A stretch of 61,614 bases of DNA from assembly GCA_019096195.1 (NCBI GenBank), contig JAGTXK010000142.1, positions 1 through 61,614 of the forward strand, given 5' to 3'. Below, in pieces: positions 23,648-33,889 of this stretch. Each line of letters starts with the position of its first letter. The stretch's first letter is position 1. The position numbers were made by a program, and so were the translations under genes. The stretch is from Boletus sp. NGJ. Lineage: Eukaryota; Basidiomycota; Agaricomycetes; Boletales; Boletaceae. A model generated the notes under the pieces. The model saw only the letters and a list, made by a program, of their open reading frames with translations. It did no database searches and was not told where the DNA came from.

Positions 23648-24592
23648 TTGATGACAGTACCCTCGTTCTCTGCACCACCCCCTTCCTCGTCACCTATGTC
23701 ATCAGCAACTCGACCCACTGAACTCCGTATCGGTACCCCTGAAGCCTATGATGGCTCCTTCGACACCTCTATGCCTTGGTTGAACACTGTCCAGTTCTAC
23801 CTCCATGTCAATGCCAAAGTCTACGACACCAACGCCAAACAAATTGCCTTCGCCTTGTCTTATATGACCAAAGGACCAGCCCTCACCTGGGCTACCACCT
23901 ATCGACAGAATGCCATCAACAGTGTCACCATCACTCTCGGCTCATTTGCCAACTTCATCACCGCCTTTAAAAAGGCATTCAAACACCATGACACCACTGG
24001 CAATGCCATTGCCTGGCTATTCACCAAACAAATGGTTAAGAAGCAGGATAACTTGTAATCCCCCCCTCTCATGCAGTACACCTCTGAGTTCCAGAACAAT
24101 GCCTCCCTCACCAAAATTACCAACCCGAATGTCCTCATCGGGTACTACTCCGCTGGGATCCCATTGGGACTCATGTGACAGATCATGTCCATGGACATGG
24201 TACCCACCACCATCGAAGAGTGGTACTCCTGAGCCATCCACTTCCAGACACAATGGGAGAGGGCTGACGAGATCGCCAAAAGGAACAACAAGCTGTCCGC
24301 ACACACCTACCACTCCTTTTCCTCGCCCACCTTATCCAAACCCTGAGACCCTGACGCTATGGACGTCGACGCCGTCTCCATCCCCAAGTTAACCCCCAAA
24401 GAATGGAAACGTTGCTTCAACCAAAAGCTCTGCTTCCGCTGTTGCCAACCGGGTCATATCACCATCACATGTACCATCTTCACCTCTCCCATCAAGAAGG
24501 TGAAGACTCCCTCCACCAAGAAGGTCAGGGTTGTCGAACAAGAAGGAGACTCTAACAGGGAGACCATCGGACAAGTCTCTTCGGGTTTTTGA
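23648..24592 (+). pseudogene. gag: Ty3/gypsy gag, disrupted
   Basis: The ATG at 23648 opens a 136-codon capsid-like frame (retrotransposon gag, with LTWATTYRQ and FANFITAFKKAF) that ends at a TAA near 24056. Capsid sequence continues in shifted frames, and nucleocapsid follows at 24359-24592 with the zinc knuckle CFRCCQPGHITITC (CCHC). Gag packages the element RNA. The knuckle is followed by a basic stretch, then the protease region begins. A stop and frame changes make it non-functional. Confidence 0.85.
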
Positions 24593-27125
24593 ATTGGGAG
24601 ACACCCTCAATGCATGTTTCCCCCTCTCTTAGTTGTGCCGCTGTAACAGTAGAGTTGAAATTGAAAGGCATTCGCATCCCTGTTCAACTCCTCGTCCCTA
24701 CACACACTAAGAAAGCTGTTGATACCAGAGCTCTCGTAGACAGTGGTGCAGAAATCTCCTGCATCGACTACCAGTTCGTGCAGAAACACAGACTTCCGAC
24801 CACACAACTCCACACCCCCATCCACGTCCGAAACGCCGACACCTCGTTCAACAAGAACAGGGACATTAAATTCATGTGTGACCTCTTCGTTGACATTAAG
24901 GGTGTCCTCATGCGAACATCCCTTCATGTCATCTCCTGCAGACAAGAGAACGTCATCCTCGGCCAACCTTGGCTCCACTCCTGTAATCCGACCATCAACT
25001 GGGCGGCTAACACCCTCACCCTTGACGAAACCCTTGACCAGTCCGCCGACCTCTACCACACAAGGACCAGACCCACCCCTGCTGAAGTGGACAAACCCTC
25101 ATCTTGGCCAGGTCACATCGATGTAAACCTTAGGATCTGTCACCATCTCCGCAGCTTCCTCCAGAAAGAAACCGATGAACGAGAATACTTACGAAATGCG
25201 AACTGGAACTGCGTTATGCACCAAATCATCCAGGGGGATTACAAATATGTCACCTCCACTGTCGTTGCCAAAATCACAATCGCCACCAAACTCGCCGAAG
25301 CTGCTGAGAAGGCGAAACCCAAACCAACCCTCCCTGCTGCATACACTGACTATGCCTCTGTCTTCTTGAAGGAGGCCACTGACCATGTTCCCCCATCATG
25401 TCCATATGACCACGAAATCAATGTCAAGGAGACTTTTGTCCCAAAGATTGGGAAGGTCTACCCTCTTTCTCCTCATGAACAGAAAGTGATTGAGGACTTC
25501 CCTGACAAACATCTCAAGATAGGGAAAATCCGCCCGTCAACCTCCCCCCAAGCCTCCCCCTTCTTCTTTGTCAAAAAGAAGAATGGTGACCTCCGTCCAT
25601 GCCAAGACTATCAGTACATTAACGAACATACTGTTTGTGACACCTATCCTCTCCCCTTGGTCTCTAATCTCATTGACAAGCTCAAAGGAGCAACCACCTT
25701 CACTAAGTTCAACGTCCGTTGGGGGTATAACAACGTGTGCATCAAAGATGGCCATCAATAGAAACTGCTTTTGTTACGCATCGAGGTCTCTATGAACCCA
25801 CTGTTATGTTCTTTGGCCTCTGCAACTCCCCTGCGACTTTCCAACGATTCATGAATGACTCCTTCCAGAATATGATCGCCGAAGGATGGCTCATCATTTA
25901 CATGGACGACCTCCTCATCTTCTCCCCAGACGACGCCCTGCACACCGAATGAACCAAACATGTTCTCCAACGCATGACCGAACTCGACCTCCATCTCAAG
26001 CTCGAGAAATGTACCTTCACTACCGACGAAGTGGAGTATCTTGGGATGATAGTCCGCCCTAACCAGTTGGCCATGGACCCCGTCAAACTTGACAGAATTG
26101 CCAAATGGCCTATCCCCACCAAAGTCACCGGAGTCCAATCATTTCTCGGCTTTGCCAACTTCTATCACCAGTTCATCCCAGACTACTCAACAATCGCCTG
26201 CCCCCTCATTGACCTTACGAAGCTCAACCAACCCTGGGTTTGATCAGACGAATGTCAAAACGCGTTTGACCACCTTAAGCGTCTCTTCCTGGCCAAACCA
26301 GTCCTCCACTTACCCGACTTCTCCGCCCCCTTCACCATCGCCACAGATGCTTCAAAACATGCCACAGATGCCATTCTTCTACAGACCAACACCAACAGTG
26401 ATTGGCACCCCTGCTCCTACCTCTCGCAATCCTTCTCCCCCGCTGAGCGGAACTATGACATCTATGATCACGAACTCCTCGCTGTCATCCGTGTGTTGAA
26501 GTCATGGCGCCACTACCTCTATGGCTCCCCCTTCCTGGTTCAGGTTTTTACCAATCACAAGAACCTATTATACTTTAAATCACCTCAGAACCTCAATCAT
26601 CGACAAGCCCACTGGCTTCTCAACCTCGCCGACTTCAACCTTAAAATCATCCACATTCCTGGTCGTCTCCTTGCTGGTCCAGATGCCCTTTCTCATCACC
26701 CCGACCTTATCCCAGCAACTGATGCCGACAACGAGAGTGTCACCCTCCTTCCCCCTTCCATGTTTGTCAATCTAATTGACACCTCCTTGGCCTCCCTCAT
26801 CCAGCAATCCTCCCTGTCCGACCCCCTTATCCTCCAACACCTCCAGGCAACGGATATCTCCGCGCCCGCCTCTCTGACTGGTTGTACACAGATGGCCTTC
26901 TATCCTATTGCGGCCGCATGTATGTCCTGCCGGGTGACTCCCTCTGACATTCAGTTCTCCAATGCTGTCATGACCACAAATCAGCCGGCCATCCCAGCTA
27001 CCAGAAAACCCAACAACTCATGTCTGCTGACTTCTGGTGGCCCGGCCTTGCCTCCTATGTTCGCGCTTACGTATCAGGCTGCCCCTTGTGCCACTCAGAA
27101 ACGGAGACGTGAAGCCACACCATTC
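24589..27125 (+). pseudogene. pol: Ty3/gypsy pol: protease, RT, RNase H, integrase N-terminus
   Basis: The aspartic protease carries ALVDSGAEISCID (near 24739). Reverse transcriptase follows with FFVKKKNGDLRPCQDYQYIN, then a TAG at 25759 breaks the frame. The next frame has FFGLCNSPATFQRFMN and the catalytic YMDD at about 25899-25910. The RNase H region has ATDASKHA and YDHELLAV. TNHKNL near 26552 replaces the usual TDHKNL, so a catalytic Asp is Asn. The integrase zinc-binding HHCC domain appears near 26967-27095 (HDHKSAGHP, FWWPGLASYV, GCPLC). The element stops at about 27125, just after the second Cys pair; the rest of integrase is on the minus strand at 35050-33890. Confidence 0.9.
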
Positions 27126-27529
27126 ACCCTGTAAGTAGATTAGTTGTAATTTAATCACATGCTGAGTTGGGTGTGTAGAAGCCACGAGCTCACTAAGGAC
27201 TCAGATGACGAGAGTGATGTGCCAGTGGCTAGGAATATCTGTTGAATGCCAGCAAAGTGCATGCAGTGTGTAGCAACCATCAGTGATATTGACAAGGTAC
27301 CCAAGGCCAGGGATCAAATGGTAAAGTGCATACAGTGCGAAGGGGCCATCAGTAACATTAACGAGGTACATGAGGATACTATCTAGGCCAGGGATTCTAC
27401 AGACTTGCAAGACCCTTCCACCATGAATCTGAAGGCCCTTAGCCTGGGCATGGTGGGAAAATGACCCAAGGCTGGAGATTATGATACCAGCACATGTGCT
27501 ATTCTCCAAACAGCAATTGAACTTTATTG
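27126..27529. other. Inversion breakpoint flank, no gene recognised
   Basis: The sequence just beyond the truncated integrase is not retrotransposon. In the arrangement inferred before the inversion it lay next to sequence now at about 35050. It contains an imperfect direct repeat (GTGCATGCAGTGTGTAGCAA and GTGCATACAGTGCGAAGG). Confidence 0.5.
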
Positions 27530-28695
27530 TGCACTTTTGCTAGCTAATGACCCATTCCCAGCTGCAATCAAGGAGCTCGAATGGGCAAAAAGTGCTTGGG
27601 AACTTGCTTGTAAACACCACACAGTGATGATGGTGCCCAACACTACTTTATTGAAATTGGTAACCTACAATGTCTCATGATTATCCTGTACTGACTATTA
27701 TCTAGATCACCACTTGTACTTCACATTTACGTGGACAATTCAAGATGAAGGCTCGACTCATTGTCACATCACTTTATGGATTCAAAACAAGTGGCAACAA
27801 TGCCCTACAAGCTAGAAATTGTGCTCTTGCAGCTGAGTTAAAGAAAGACTCAGCATTCATTTTCTGAGTAAGTTCTCATAATAGAAGTGACAGCAGTATT
27901 TACCCTCATTCAAAGATTCGTGGTAAAAATTTGGATGAACATAGCAGTTTATATACCCATCCTGCTATTCAACAAGTCATCAATGAAGTCTTGTTCAAAA
28001 ACAAGAACGATGACGCCATTCATTGGGTACAATATTATAACCCTTTTCCATCTGCGGGATTCACATTGGCACTCACAGTGGTAAGCAAATATTTATATAT
28101 TTCTACTTCACTAACATGAGAGTTTGATTGAGTGTGTGATCGATGAATGGGTGTCTGGCTGTCACGAAATGATTGCATTCAAGGAAGATGAATACTCGGG
28201 CATGCTTCAGACCCATATTGCATCACTTGAAGAGTTCAGTGAAATGACATTAGAGATGGGTTTGCTGTTGAAGTTGCTACATCAAGTCTACGAGAAGAGA
28301 TGGTATGTACCTAGTGCTTGGGAGTATATCTACTGATGTGCTGGGTGGACAGTTTACATGCTGGAGTTCTGGTCCCTACTGCAGCAACTACAGACAGGAA
28401 AAAAAAGCAGGCAATCCCCTCTCATGCATTTTTGAATGCTATGCAAGAACTTCAGGAAATGGAGGATGAGGAGACAAAGGACCAGTCACAGTACAACTTG
28501 GACAAGACTCAAAAAGTGGCCAAGGTCCATGGCAGAGAGGCTACCAACCAAAGTGATGAGGAGATGGTGGACCCACTTGATGCTGAAACTGAGGATGAGT
28601 GTGGTGAGATTGAGGATCCAGATGATGAGGGTTTGGAATATCAGCAGGGCGAAGACATTGATGAGCAGGATTATCAGGATATGGAATACATTTAG
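27530..28695 (+). pseudogene. DUF6532-like hypothetical protein
   Basis: Exon-like frames read in order: DPFPAAIKELEWAKSAW near 27551, RGQFKMKARLIVTSLYGF near 27738, LDEHSSLYTHPAIQQVINEV near 27930, HWVQYYNPFPSAGFTLALTV near 28020, then after a GTAAGC donor at 28082, IECVIDEWVSGCHE and YVPSAWEYIY to 28336. This is the pattern of the DUF6532 domain, common in Agaricomycetes and of unknown function. The downstream frame 28318-28695 is acidic and Glu/Asp-rich (EDECGEIEDPDDEG) and may be its tail exon. At least one stop (TGA near 27866) interrupts it. It lies outside the KDZ element in the inverted block. Confidence 0.6.
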
Positions 28696-29080
28696 GCTGC
28701 GGTGGTATAGAGTTTGGTCGTGTGGCTGGTAATGTCTCAACTATGTTACTGGTAGCTGATGTAGTCACTATGTTTCAACTACATAAACCAATAAGAGCTA
28801 TGGTAGCGAAATTTTTTATTTAATTGATTTGGGTTTGATTTCTATATATTCTATATTGACTATGTAAACCTGTGTTTGTGGGCTACACTCTACTATATTG
28901 TCTATGTAGACTTACAGTAGGTCCTTGATACTACCATGACTACCATGTGCTATGGTAGTGTTTGGGTATGCTATATGGTACTATATAAGTAGGAGGGGGA
29001 AGACAACAGTGACTACCATTGATACATAGACTACATTGAACCACATAGACTTTCCTTTTTTTCCTGATGTTGACGGAGCC
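28696..29080. other. Spacer, no gene recognised
   Basis: AT-rich sequence with repeated ACTACCATG / CTATGGTAG motifs between 28720 and 28990 that can pair with one another. It could be part of a degraded inverted-repeat element end. No gene. Confidence 0.4.
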
Positions 29081-29437
29081 CATGTGGTCACAATCCCCCA
29101 TAGCATGCGGTGAGCCTGCTTGCAAAAGGCCCGACATGTATGGCTGATCCTGCGGTGGGCCCGAGATATATGAGGCCTGTGAGACACGGTCGGGCCCGGC
29201 TGAGATGGACATACATAGGATACAGAAGGGCCGGGAAAGGGTGAATAAATGAAGTGTCAATATAAACGAAAGGGCCTTGAGCAGGGTGAGTGTGACCAAC
29301 ATTGATGGATACGAGGGGCACTGAACGGGGTAGGCGTTACCAAGTGCTGATGAATACGAGGGGACTGCATGGGGTAGGCATCACTCACCTCGATTCACAA
29401 GAGGGGATCAGACAGGGTGGGTGTGATGGAATGCTGT
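29081..29437 (+). repeat. KDZ right terminal repeat, outermost part (displaced)
   Basis: It is near-identical to 7937-8292, beginning CATGTGGTCACAATCCCC and running through GGGTGAATAAATGAA. It is interrupted at 29437 by the solo LTR at 29438-32063 and resumes at 32064. It now lies in + orientation because of the inversion; with the inversion undone it is the outer end of the right terminal repeat. Confidence 0.8.
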
Positions 29438-29810
29438 TGTTATGGTTACCAAAGGGGGTACATCTTTTCCCCTTCCTTCCCCTCCTGTAGGACTATGGGA
29501 CGACCTACTCTTCAACTTGGACCAGGGATTCCCCTGGGATTCTCCTGCGACACCAACTCAGGCATCGCCCATCTGGAACCTCCTTTCTAGGAAGTTACTC
29601 GTAACTCCCTTTTCAGGAAGCTACCCGTTTGGTATGGACACTGCCTCCCTTATTTCATTTGATATATGCCTTCTTCCTTCCTGATCCGATCATAGACATT
29701 GCCTCCTTGGCTGTGCTCTCTCATACACAGCCTAGTATTCCTACTTCCCCATTCAGACTCATGCCTTGATCCTTTTATAGTAATCTTTCATCTGCGACTA
29801 ACGATTACTA

Positions 29811-30023
29811 CAGTGGCTCAAAAAAGTGTCCCAATGTTTGGCTATTTTGCAAAGACTTGACATTTGCAAAAGAACCAAAAGGTATTAGCCCTAACCCTTG
29901 CTGGGCCATTGATAGCCCTAATCCTTGCCCTGAAGATGAGCCCTTAGTCATGTGAGTTGGTTGTCATGGTACTGAGTTATAGCCATATTAAAGTGACATG
30001 TCACTGGGACACTTTTTTGAGCA
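29811..30023 (+). repeat. Tc1/mariner left inverted repeat with internal inverted motif
   Basis: The outer motif GCTCAAAAAAGTGTCCCA at about 29816 recurs in reverse orientation at 30002-30023 (ACTGGGACACTTTTTTGAGC). The arm therefore carries two opposed copies of the likely transposase site, about 190 bp apart. Confidence 0.85.
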
Positions 30024-30041
30024 ACATTTCTATTCTTCAAT

Positions 30042-31058
30042 TTAGTACTTTGTATGCCCTCCCTTTGCTTTTATCACTGCCTCTAGTCTTCTAGACATAC
30101 TCTCTATCAATCCTTGACACTCCTCAACCTCTATCTTCCCCCACTCCACTTCAATTCTCTCCCAAAGCTCCCATACTCCTTTTAGTGGTGTTGTATAGCT
30201 ATTGAGTTTTTTTTTGAGGATTTGCCAGAGATGTTCAATGGGATTAAGGTCTGGAGATTGTGCTGGCCAGTCAAGAAGCTTGATCCCTTGAGATTCCAGC
30301 CACTCCTTGGCTCTTTTAGAGGTGTGCTTGGGGTAATTATCTTGTTGAAAGATAATGCTCTCTTCAGGAATTCCAGAATTTTCCATGGAAGGAAGCAGAT
30401 TATCCTCCAAAATGGAGACATACTGCTCAGCATTCATCCTCCCTTCAACCTCTGCAAGAATCCCCACTCCACTCCAACTCATGCATCCCCAAACCATCAA
30501 GGAACCTCCTCCAAACTTTACTGTTCCCTGAACTTCCTTGTCTTGCAAAGACTTTCCTGCCAATTTCCATACATACTTCCTTCCATCTGACCCAATCCTG
30601 TTGATCTTGGTTCCATCTGACCATATAACCCTAGTCCAGTCCTCCACAGTCCAATGTTGGTGCTTGAGAGCAAAGGCTAGCCTATGTTGCCTATGCTTCA
30701 CAGACAAGAGTGGCTTCTTTTTCTTGACTACAGCCTTGAGAGATGCAGACTTGAGAACATTCCTAACAGTTTGAGCAGAGACAGGAGAAGAGAGAGCAGA
30801 ATTGATGAGATGGGTAGCCTGGACAGCATTTTCAACTTTGCCAGAGGTAATACTAGAGACAATTCTTCTTTTATCAGTAGGAGAAAGTTTAGAAGGACAT
30901 CCTAATTTGATGTTTTCCTTGCCTGGGTGGATCTCCTTGATAACCCTGGCCACAGTAGACTTCCCCAGACCAGTTTGGAATGATATTTGCCTAGTAGAAA
31001 GGCCAGATTCAGAGAGAAAAAGAATATTGGCTCTAGCAGAGGAGGGAGTGGATTTTAT
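30042..31058 (-). CDS. Tc1/mariner transposase (DD34E)
   Basis: Cut-and-paste transposase acting on the element ends. The frame from the GTG codon at 30953 to the stop at 30042 is 303 codons and uninterrupted. The same frame stays open upstream to about 31079 and encodes the rest of an N-terminal helix-turn-helix (ARANILFLSESGLSTRQIS, GLGKSTVARVIKEI), giving about 338 residues, the usual family length. The catalytic triad, numbered from the GTG, is D113 (IWSDGTKI), D205 (FQQDNYPKH) and E240 (PDLNPIEHLW), with 34 residues between the last two. There is no in-frame ATG upstream of the HTH; an ATA at 31056-31058 sits where a start would fit and may be a mutated ATG, or the start may lie across an intron. 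Confidence 0.9.
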   Translation of the reverse strand: MKSTPSSARANILFLSESGLSTRQISFQTGLGKSTVARVIKEIHPGKENIKLGCPSKLSPTDKRRIVSSITSGKVENAVQATHLINSALSSPVSAQTVRNVLKSASLKAVVKKKKPLLSVKHRQHRLAFALKHQHWTVEDWTRVIWSDGTKINRIGSDGRKYVWKLAGKSLQDKEVQGTVKFGGGSLMVWGCMSWSGVGILAEVEGRMNAEQYVSILEDNLLPSMENSGIPEESIIFQQDNYPKHTSKRAKEWLESQGIKLLDWPAQSPDLNPIEHLWQILKKKLNSYTTPLKGVWELWERIEVEWGKIEVEECQGLIESMSRRLEAVIKAKGGHTKY

Positions 31059-31197
31059 AATGAAGTAGGGTTGGCTGAATGGTATCTCTGCTCTTTATAC
31101 CATTTGGAGTTATGTAAGTGACATAATCAGACAGGGTTGAAGCACAGCATCCATCAGAACCTTATGTTATTTACTAAATGATAGTTGATAATATCAG

Positions 31198-31413
31198 GGT
31201 CAAATAAGTGTCCCAATGACATATCCTTTTAATATGGCTATAACTCAGTACCATGTCGACCTGGCTCTCATGGTACTAAGGGCTCATCTTCAGGGCAAGG
31301 ATTAGGGCTATCAATGGACCCAGCAAGGGTTAGGGCTAATACCTTTTGGTTCTTTTGCAAATGTCAAGTCTTTGCAAAATAGTCAAACATTGGGACACTT
31401 TTTTGAGCTACTG
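31198..31413 (-). repeat. Tc1/mariner right inverted repeat with internal inverted motif
   Basis: It matches the left arm in reverse. The outer motif is at 31388-31413 (CATTGGGACACTTTTTTGAG) and the inner opposed motif at 31198-31220 (GGTCAAATAAGTGTCCCAAT), the latter slightly diverged. Confidence 0.85.
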
Positions 31414-32063
31414 TATATTCGTTACGAAGCCTGCCCTAGATGGGCAAGGCCTATAAATAGGGACATGGGCCCTTCATGTAACTCTAACCTAGATCTACAC
31501 TCCTTCCCATGTAATCTACCAAGCTTCTCCCGCTAAGGTTCCACTTCACCTCAGAAGCCTTCTCCATACTCTGGAGGTGATCATCCTCGTGCTCGTGATC
31601 ATCCTTCTCATCACTTTGCACTTGTACACCATCATTGCTGTTACAGGCTTCTAAAGCTTCAGCAACTCCAACAACCAATAGGGGTTGGTCGTTGTCAGTC
31701 AGGACTCCGCCACTGACCCAGAAAGCCTGGGACTTTGCCACCAGCAACTCGTATAAGCCCAGGACTCTGCCACCGGCACTAGGCCATGTAAGCCCAGAAG
31801 ACTAGTCTGTGGAAGGCACTAGGTCTCTGGCCTCCGCATCCGGTCTGCCCTTCCTTCTTGGAGGATTGTGCCACTGTTGGTAAATCCAAGACTCCGCCAT
31901 TGGTCGTAGAGGTAACGACAGGAGTCTACGTAAAGCTAGCAGCGGTCCCCAGTCAGAGGAATCATTGGGCCTCTGGAGGTATTTTCCCCTCAAGTTCTGC
32001 TAGTTCTATAATCAAACAGGGTTGATTATACAGGAACATGTCACATTGTTACCCAGCATAACA

Positions 32064-32124
32064 GCTGTGGCATACAAGGGCACCAGACAGGGTAGGAATT
32101 GCTCACCTCGATGGATATGAAGGA
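32064..32124 (+). repeat. KDZ right terminal repeat, fragment between two insertions
   Basis: These 61 bp match 8288-8347 of the left repeat (GCTGTGGCATACAAGGGCAC onward). They are bounded by the solo LTR on one side and the Ty3 3' LTR on the other. Confidence 0.85.
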
Positions 32125-32669
32125 TGTTATGACTACCCTGGGTAGGGATAGGCGTTAACTTGGATGGTCGAGTAGCGACAAGCTACAGAGGTCAAGGAGG
32201 TAGCTCAATGAGCTGCGAGACGAAGGATCGCTCAGTAGGGTCAAGGGTTCAGCGACAAAGGGTCTTCCTTGTCGTAGTCGAGGATTCACTCAGAGAGTAA
32301 AGTTGAGACATAGAAGAAGTGTTTACTCAAAGTAAAACAACGACTTATAGAGGTCTGGAGGAATGATGATGGAAGTTCACCAAGTAGGTGTAAATTGCAG
32401 GATCTACTACAAAGACATGGTTTATATACAAGTAAGCATGGGAAAAGGATGAGTAAGCCACAGCACCGGAGAGATCCTATGGAGTGAGAATAGGAAGGGA
32501 TCTTCCGTATGATGTCAGCATAGAAGTACAGATCATGGAAGGATGAAAGGATAAGCCTTGACTACATGGAGTCCCACTGTGTAGTGAATGGTCCAGGGGA
32601 AGTAAGAAGGACGAGACAAGAGTGAGGACGACTAGTGGAAGGAAAGAAAAGGAAAGAATTGTATAATTA
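32125..32669 (-). repeat. Ty3/gypsy 3' LTR (inverted)
   Basis: On the minus strand it runs from about 32669 to 32125, ending GGTAGTCATAACA. It matches the 5' LTR at 22811-23362 with few C/T differences. Its first bases are altered (TAATTATAC instead of TGTTAC). The run of six G at 32675-32670 (minus strand) directly upstream fits a polypurine tract. Confidence 0.88.
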
Positions 32670-32702
32670 CCCCCCGTTACATGCGAAGTACCACTGAGCA
32701 AT

Positions 32703-33863
32703 CTAGTCCAAACCGCGGTAAGACCCACAAGGGGATCCAGCCATGTTACTCATGGCAGTGCTGTCAAAGATGTCCGGGTTGTCATAAGGGTCTGTCGTTG
32801 TGGTGGGGCAGTTCTGGTGCGTAGCCTCTGCTGTAAGGTGATGGAGGAGGGAGTGGCAACATGTGAGGTGATTGCCGCAGGTAGGAGGAGGGGGAGGTAC
32901 GCGATGGATTGAATGAGGGGAAGAGGATGTACAACTGGATGATGACGACGAGGTGGACGGGGTCTGTGGATTCAGATGACAGCGTAGGGGGCAGCGTGCT
33001 TGTGTATGACCAGGTTCCCAACGAAGACATTGGGGGCATTGGTAGACGGGGCAGTGAATGCGTAAGTGACCTAGATAATGACATTGATAACAGGCCTCTG
33101 AGTAGTGAGGGTGAGAGGGTCCTAGGGGAACTGCTCCGTCGCGACCTGTCCAGTAAGCTTCTTCATGGCGGACGACCATGAGTTCCTCTTCGCCCAGGGG
33201 GGATGACAAGGCGGACAGTGTGGAGGGTGCAGGAAGTGTTACTGGAATGGGACGGTTGGCTAAATCCCTCATGTATCTGTTGAGGTCGTCAAGGAGCTCT
33301 ATGGCTCCGAGTTGGTGGAGCGCATTGAGGAGTGCTGCCTTCAATTCACTGGAAATATCCCAGAGGTGAAGTTGGGTCAGGGAAAGGTGGGCATTGGCGG
33401 TGGTGTGATTGGCAATGGACTCCAGGTTGGCTGCTTGCAAGTACACTTTGTAGAGGGAGTACAGGGGGGAGGCATAGTCCAAGTGGACCCCGAGTCCTAA
33501 TGCCATTCATGGGTCTTCGAGGTTTTCCGTGAGACAGGTAACCTCGGCTAGATCTGGGAAGTCGTTGCAGAGGCGTGTGGCATAGATGGGGATGTCCACT
33601 GACATGATCGGTGTGGGGGTGGAGGCTAGCGAGACCAGTGTCGGTGGGTGTGGAAGGCAAGGTTTGCCACAGGGAGAAGGTAACAAAGGAGAATTAGGAT
33701 GAGAGTTGTCGTCAAGAGGGGAGTCAAAACGTGAGAATGACGAAGGAGAGGAGAGAGTAGGAGAGATAGTACGGCTATCAGGTATTGTAGAAATAATATG
33801 TGAGGCGGAAGACACGGTGGCATCGGGGAAAGTTGTTGTGTTGATGGTGAGGGGAATGGTCAT
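32703..33863 (-). pseudogene. Ty3/gypsy third ORF with two CCHC knuckles
   Basis: On the minus strand an ATG at 33863 starts a Ser/Pro/Thr-rich region of 118 codons. The frame stops at a TGA (33509-33507) and continues in the same frame for 267 codons to 32703. A leucine-rich helical region (DDLNRYMRDLANRPIP) is followed by two zinc knuckles, CYQCHYLGHLRIHC and CPQCLRWEPGHTQARC, then a Ser-rich and Pro-rich tail. It lies 3' of pol and ends just before the 3' LTR. It is distinct from gag, which has its own knuckle at 24430. Nucleic-acid binding is inferred from the knuckles. Confidence 0.75.
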
Positions 33864-33889
33864 GGTGTGAGAGTGAAAGAGGCAATGGA

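Larger units (their letters stand above)
29811..31413 (-). mobile_element. Tc1/mariner transposon, 1603 bp
   Basis: Flanked by TA on both sides (29809-29810, 31414-31415). Ends read CAGTGGCTCAAAAAAG and its inverse CTTTTTTGAGCTACTG. The terminal inverted repeats are long, about 213-216 bp (29811-30023 and 31198-31413), roughly 90% similar by eye. The insertion is inside the solo LTR at 29438-32063; the other LTR copy (near 56480-56500) shows the empty site with a single TA. Confidence 0.92.
29438..32063 (+). repeat. Solo LTR of a second family, interrupted by Tc1/mariner
   Basis: LTR pieces 29438-29810 and 31414-32063 together match the reverse complement of 55795-56845. Ends are TGTTATGG...AGCATAACA. 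A perfect 5-bp target-site duplication, GCTGT (29433-29437 and 32064-32068), flanks it; the uninterrupted KDZ left repeat has a single GCTGT at 8288-8292. A TATA-like CTATAAATAG at 31451 supports the orientation. No coding sequence is attached, so recombination between two LTRs has removed the internal part. Confidence 0.88.

Noticed and set aside
32909-33532. Plus-strand frames of 62-90 codons
   Set aside because: Antisense to the zinc-knuckle ORF of the Ty3 element.
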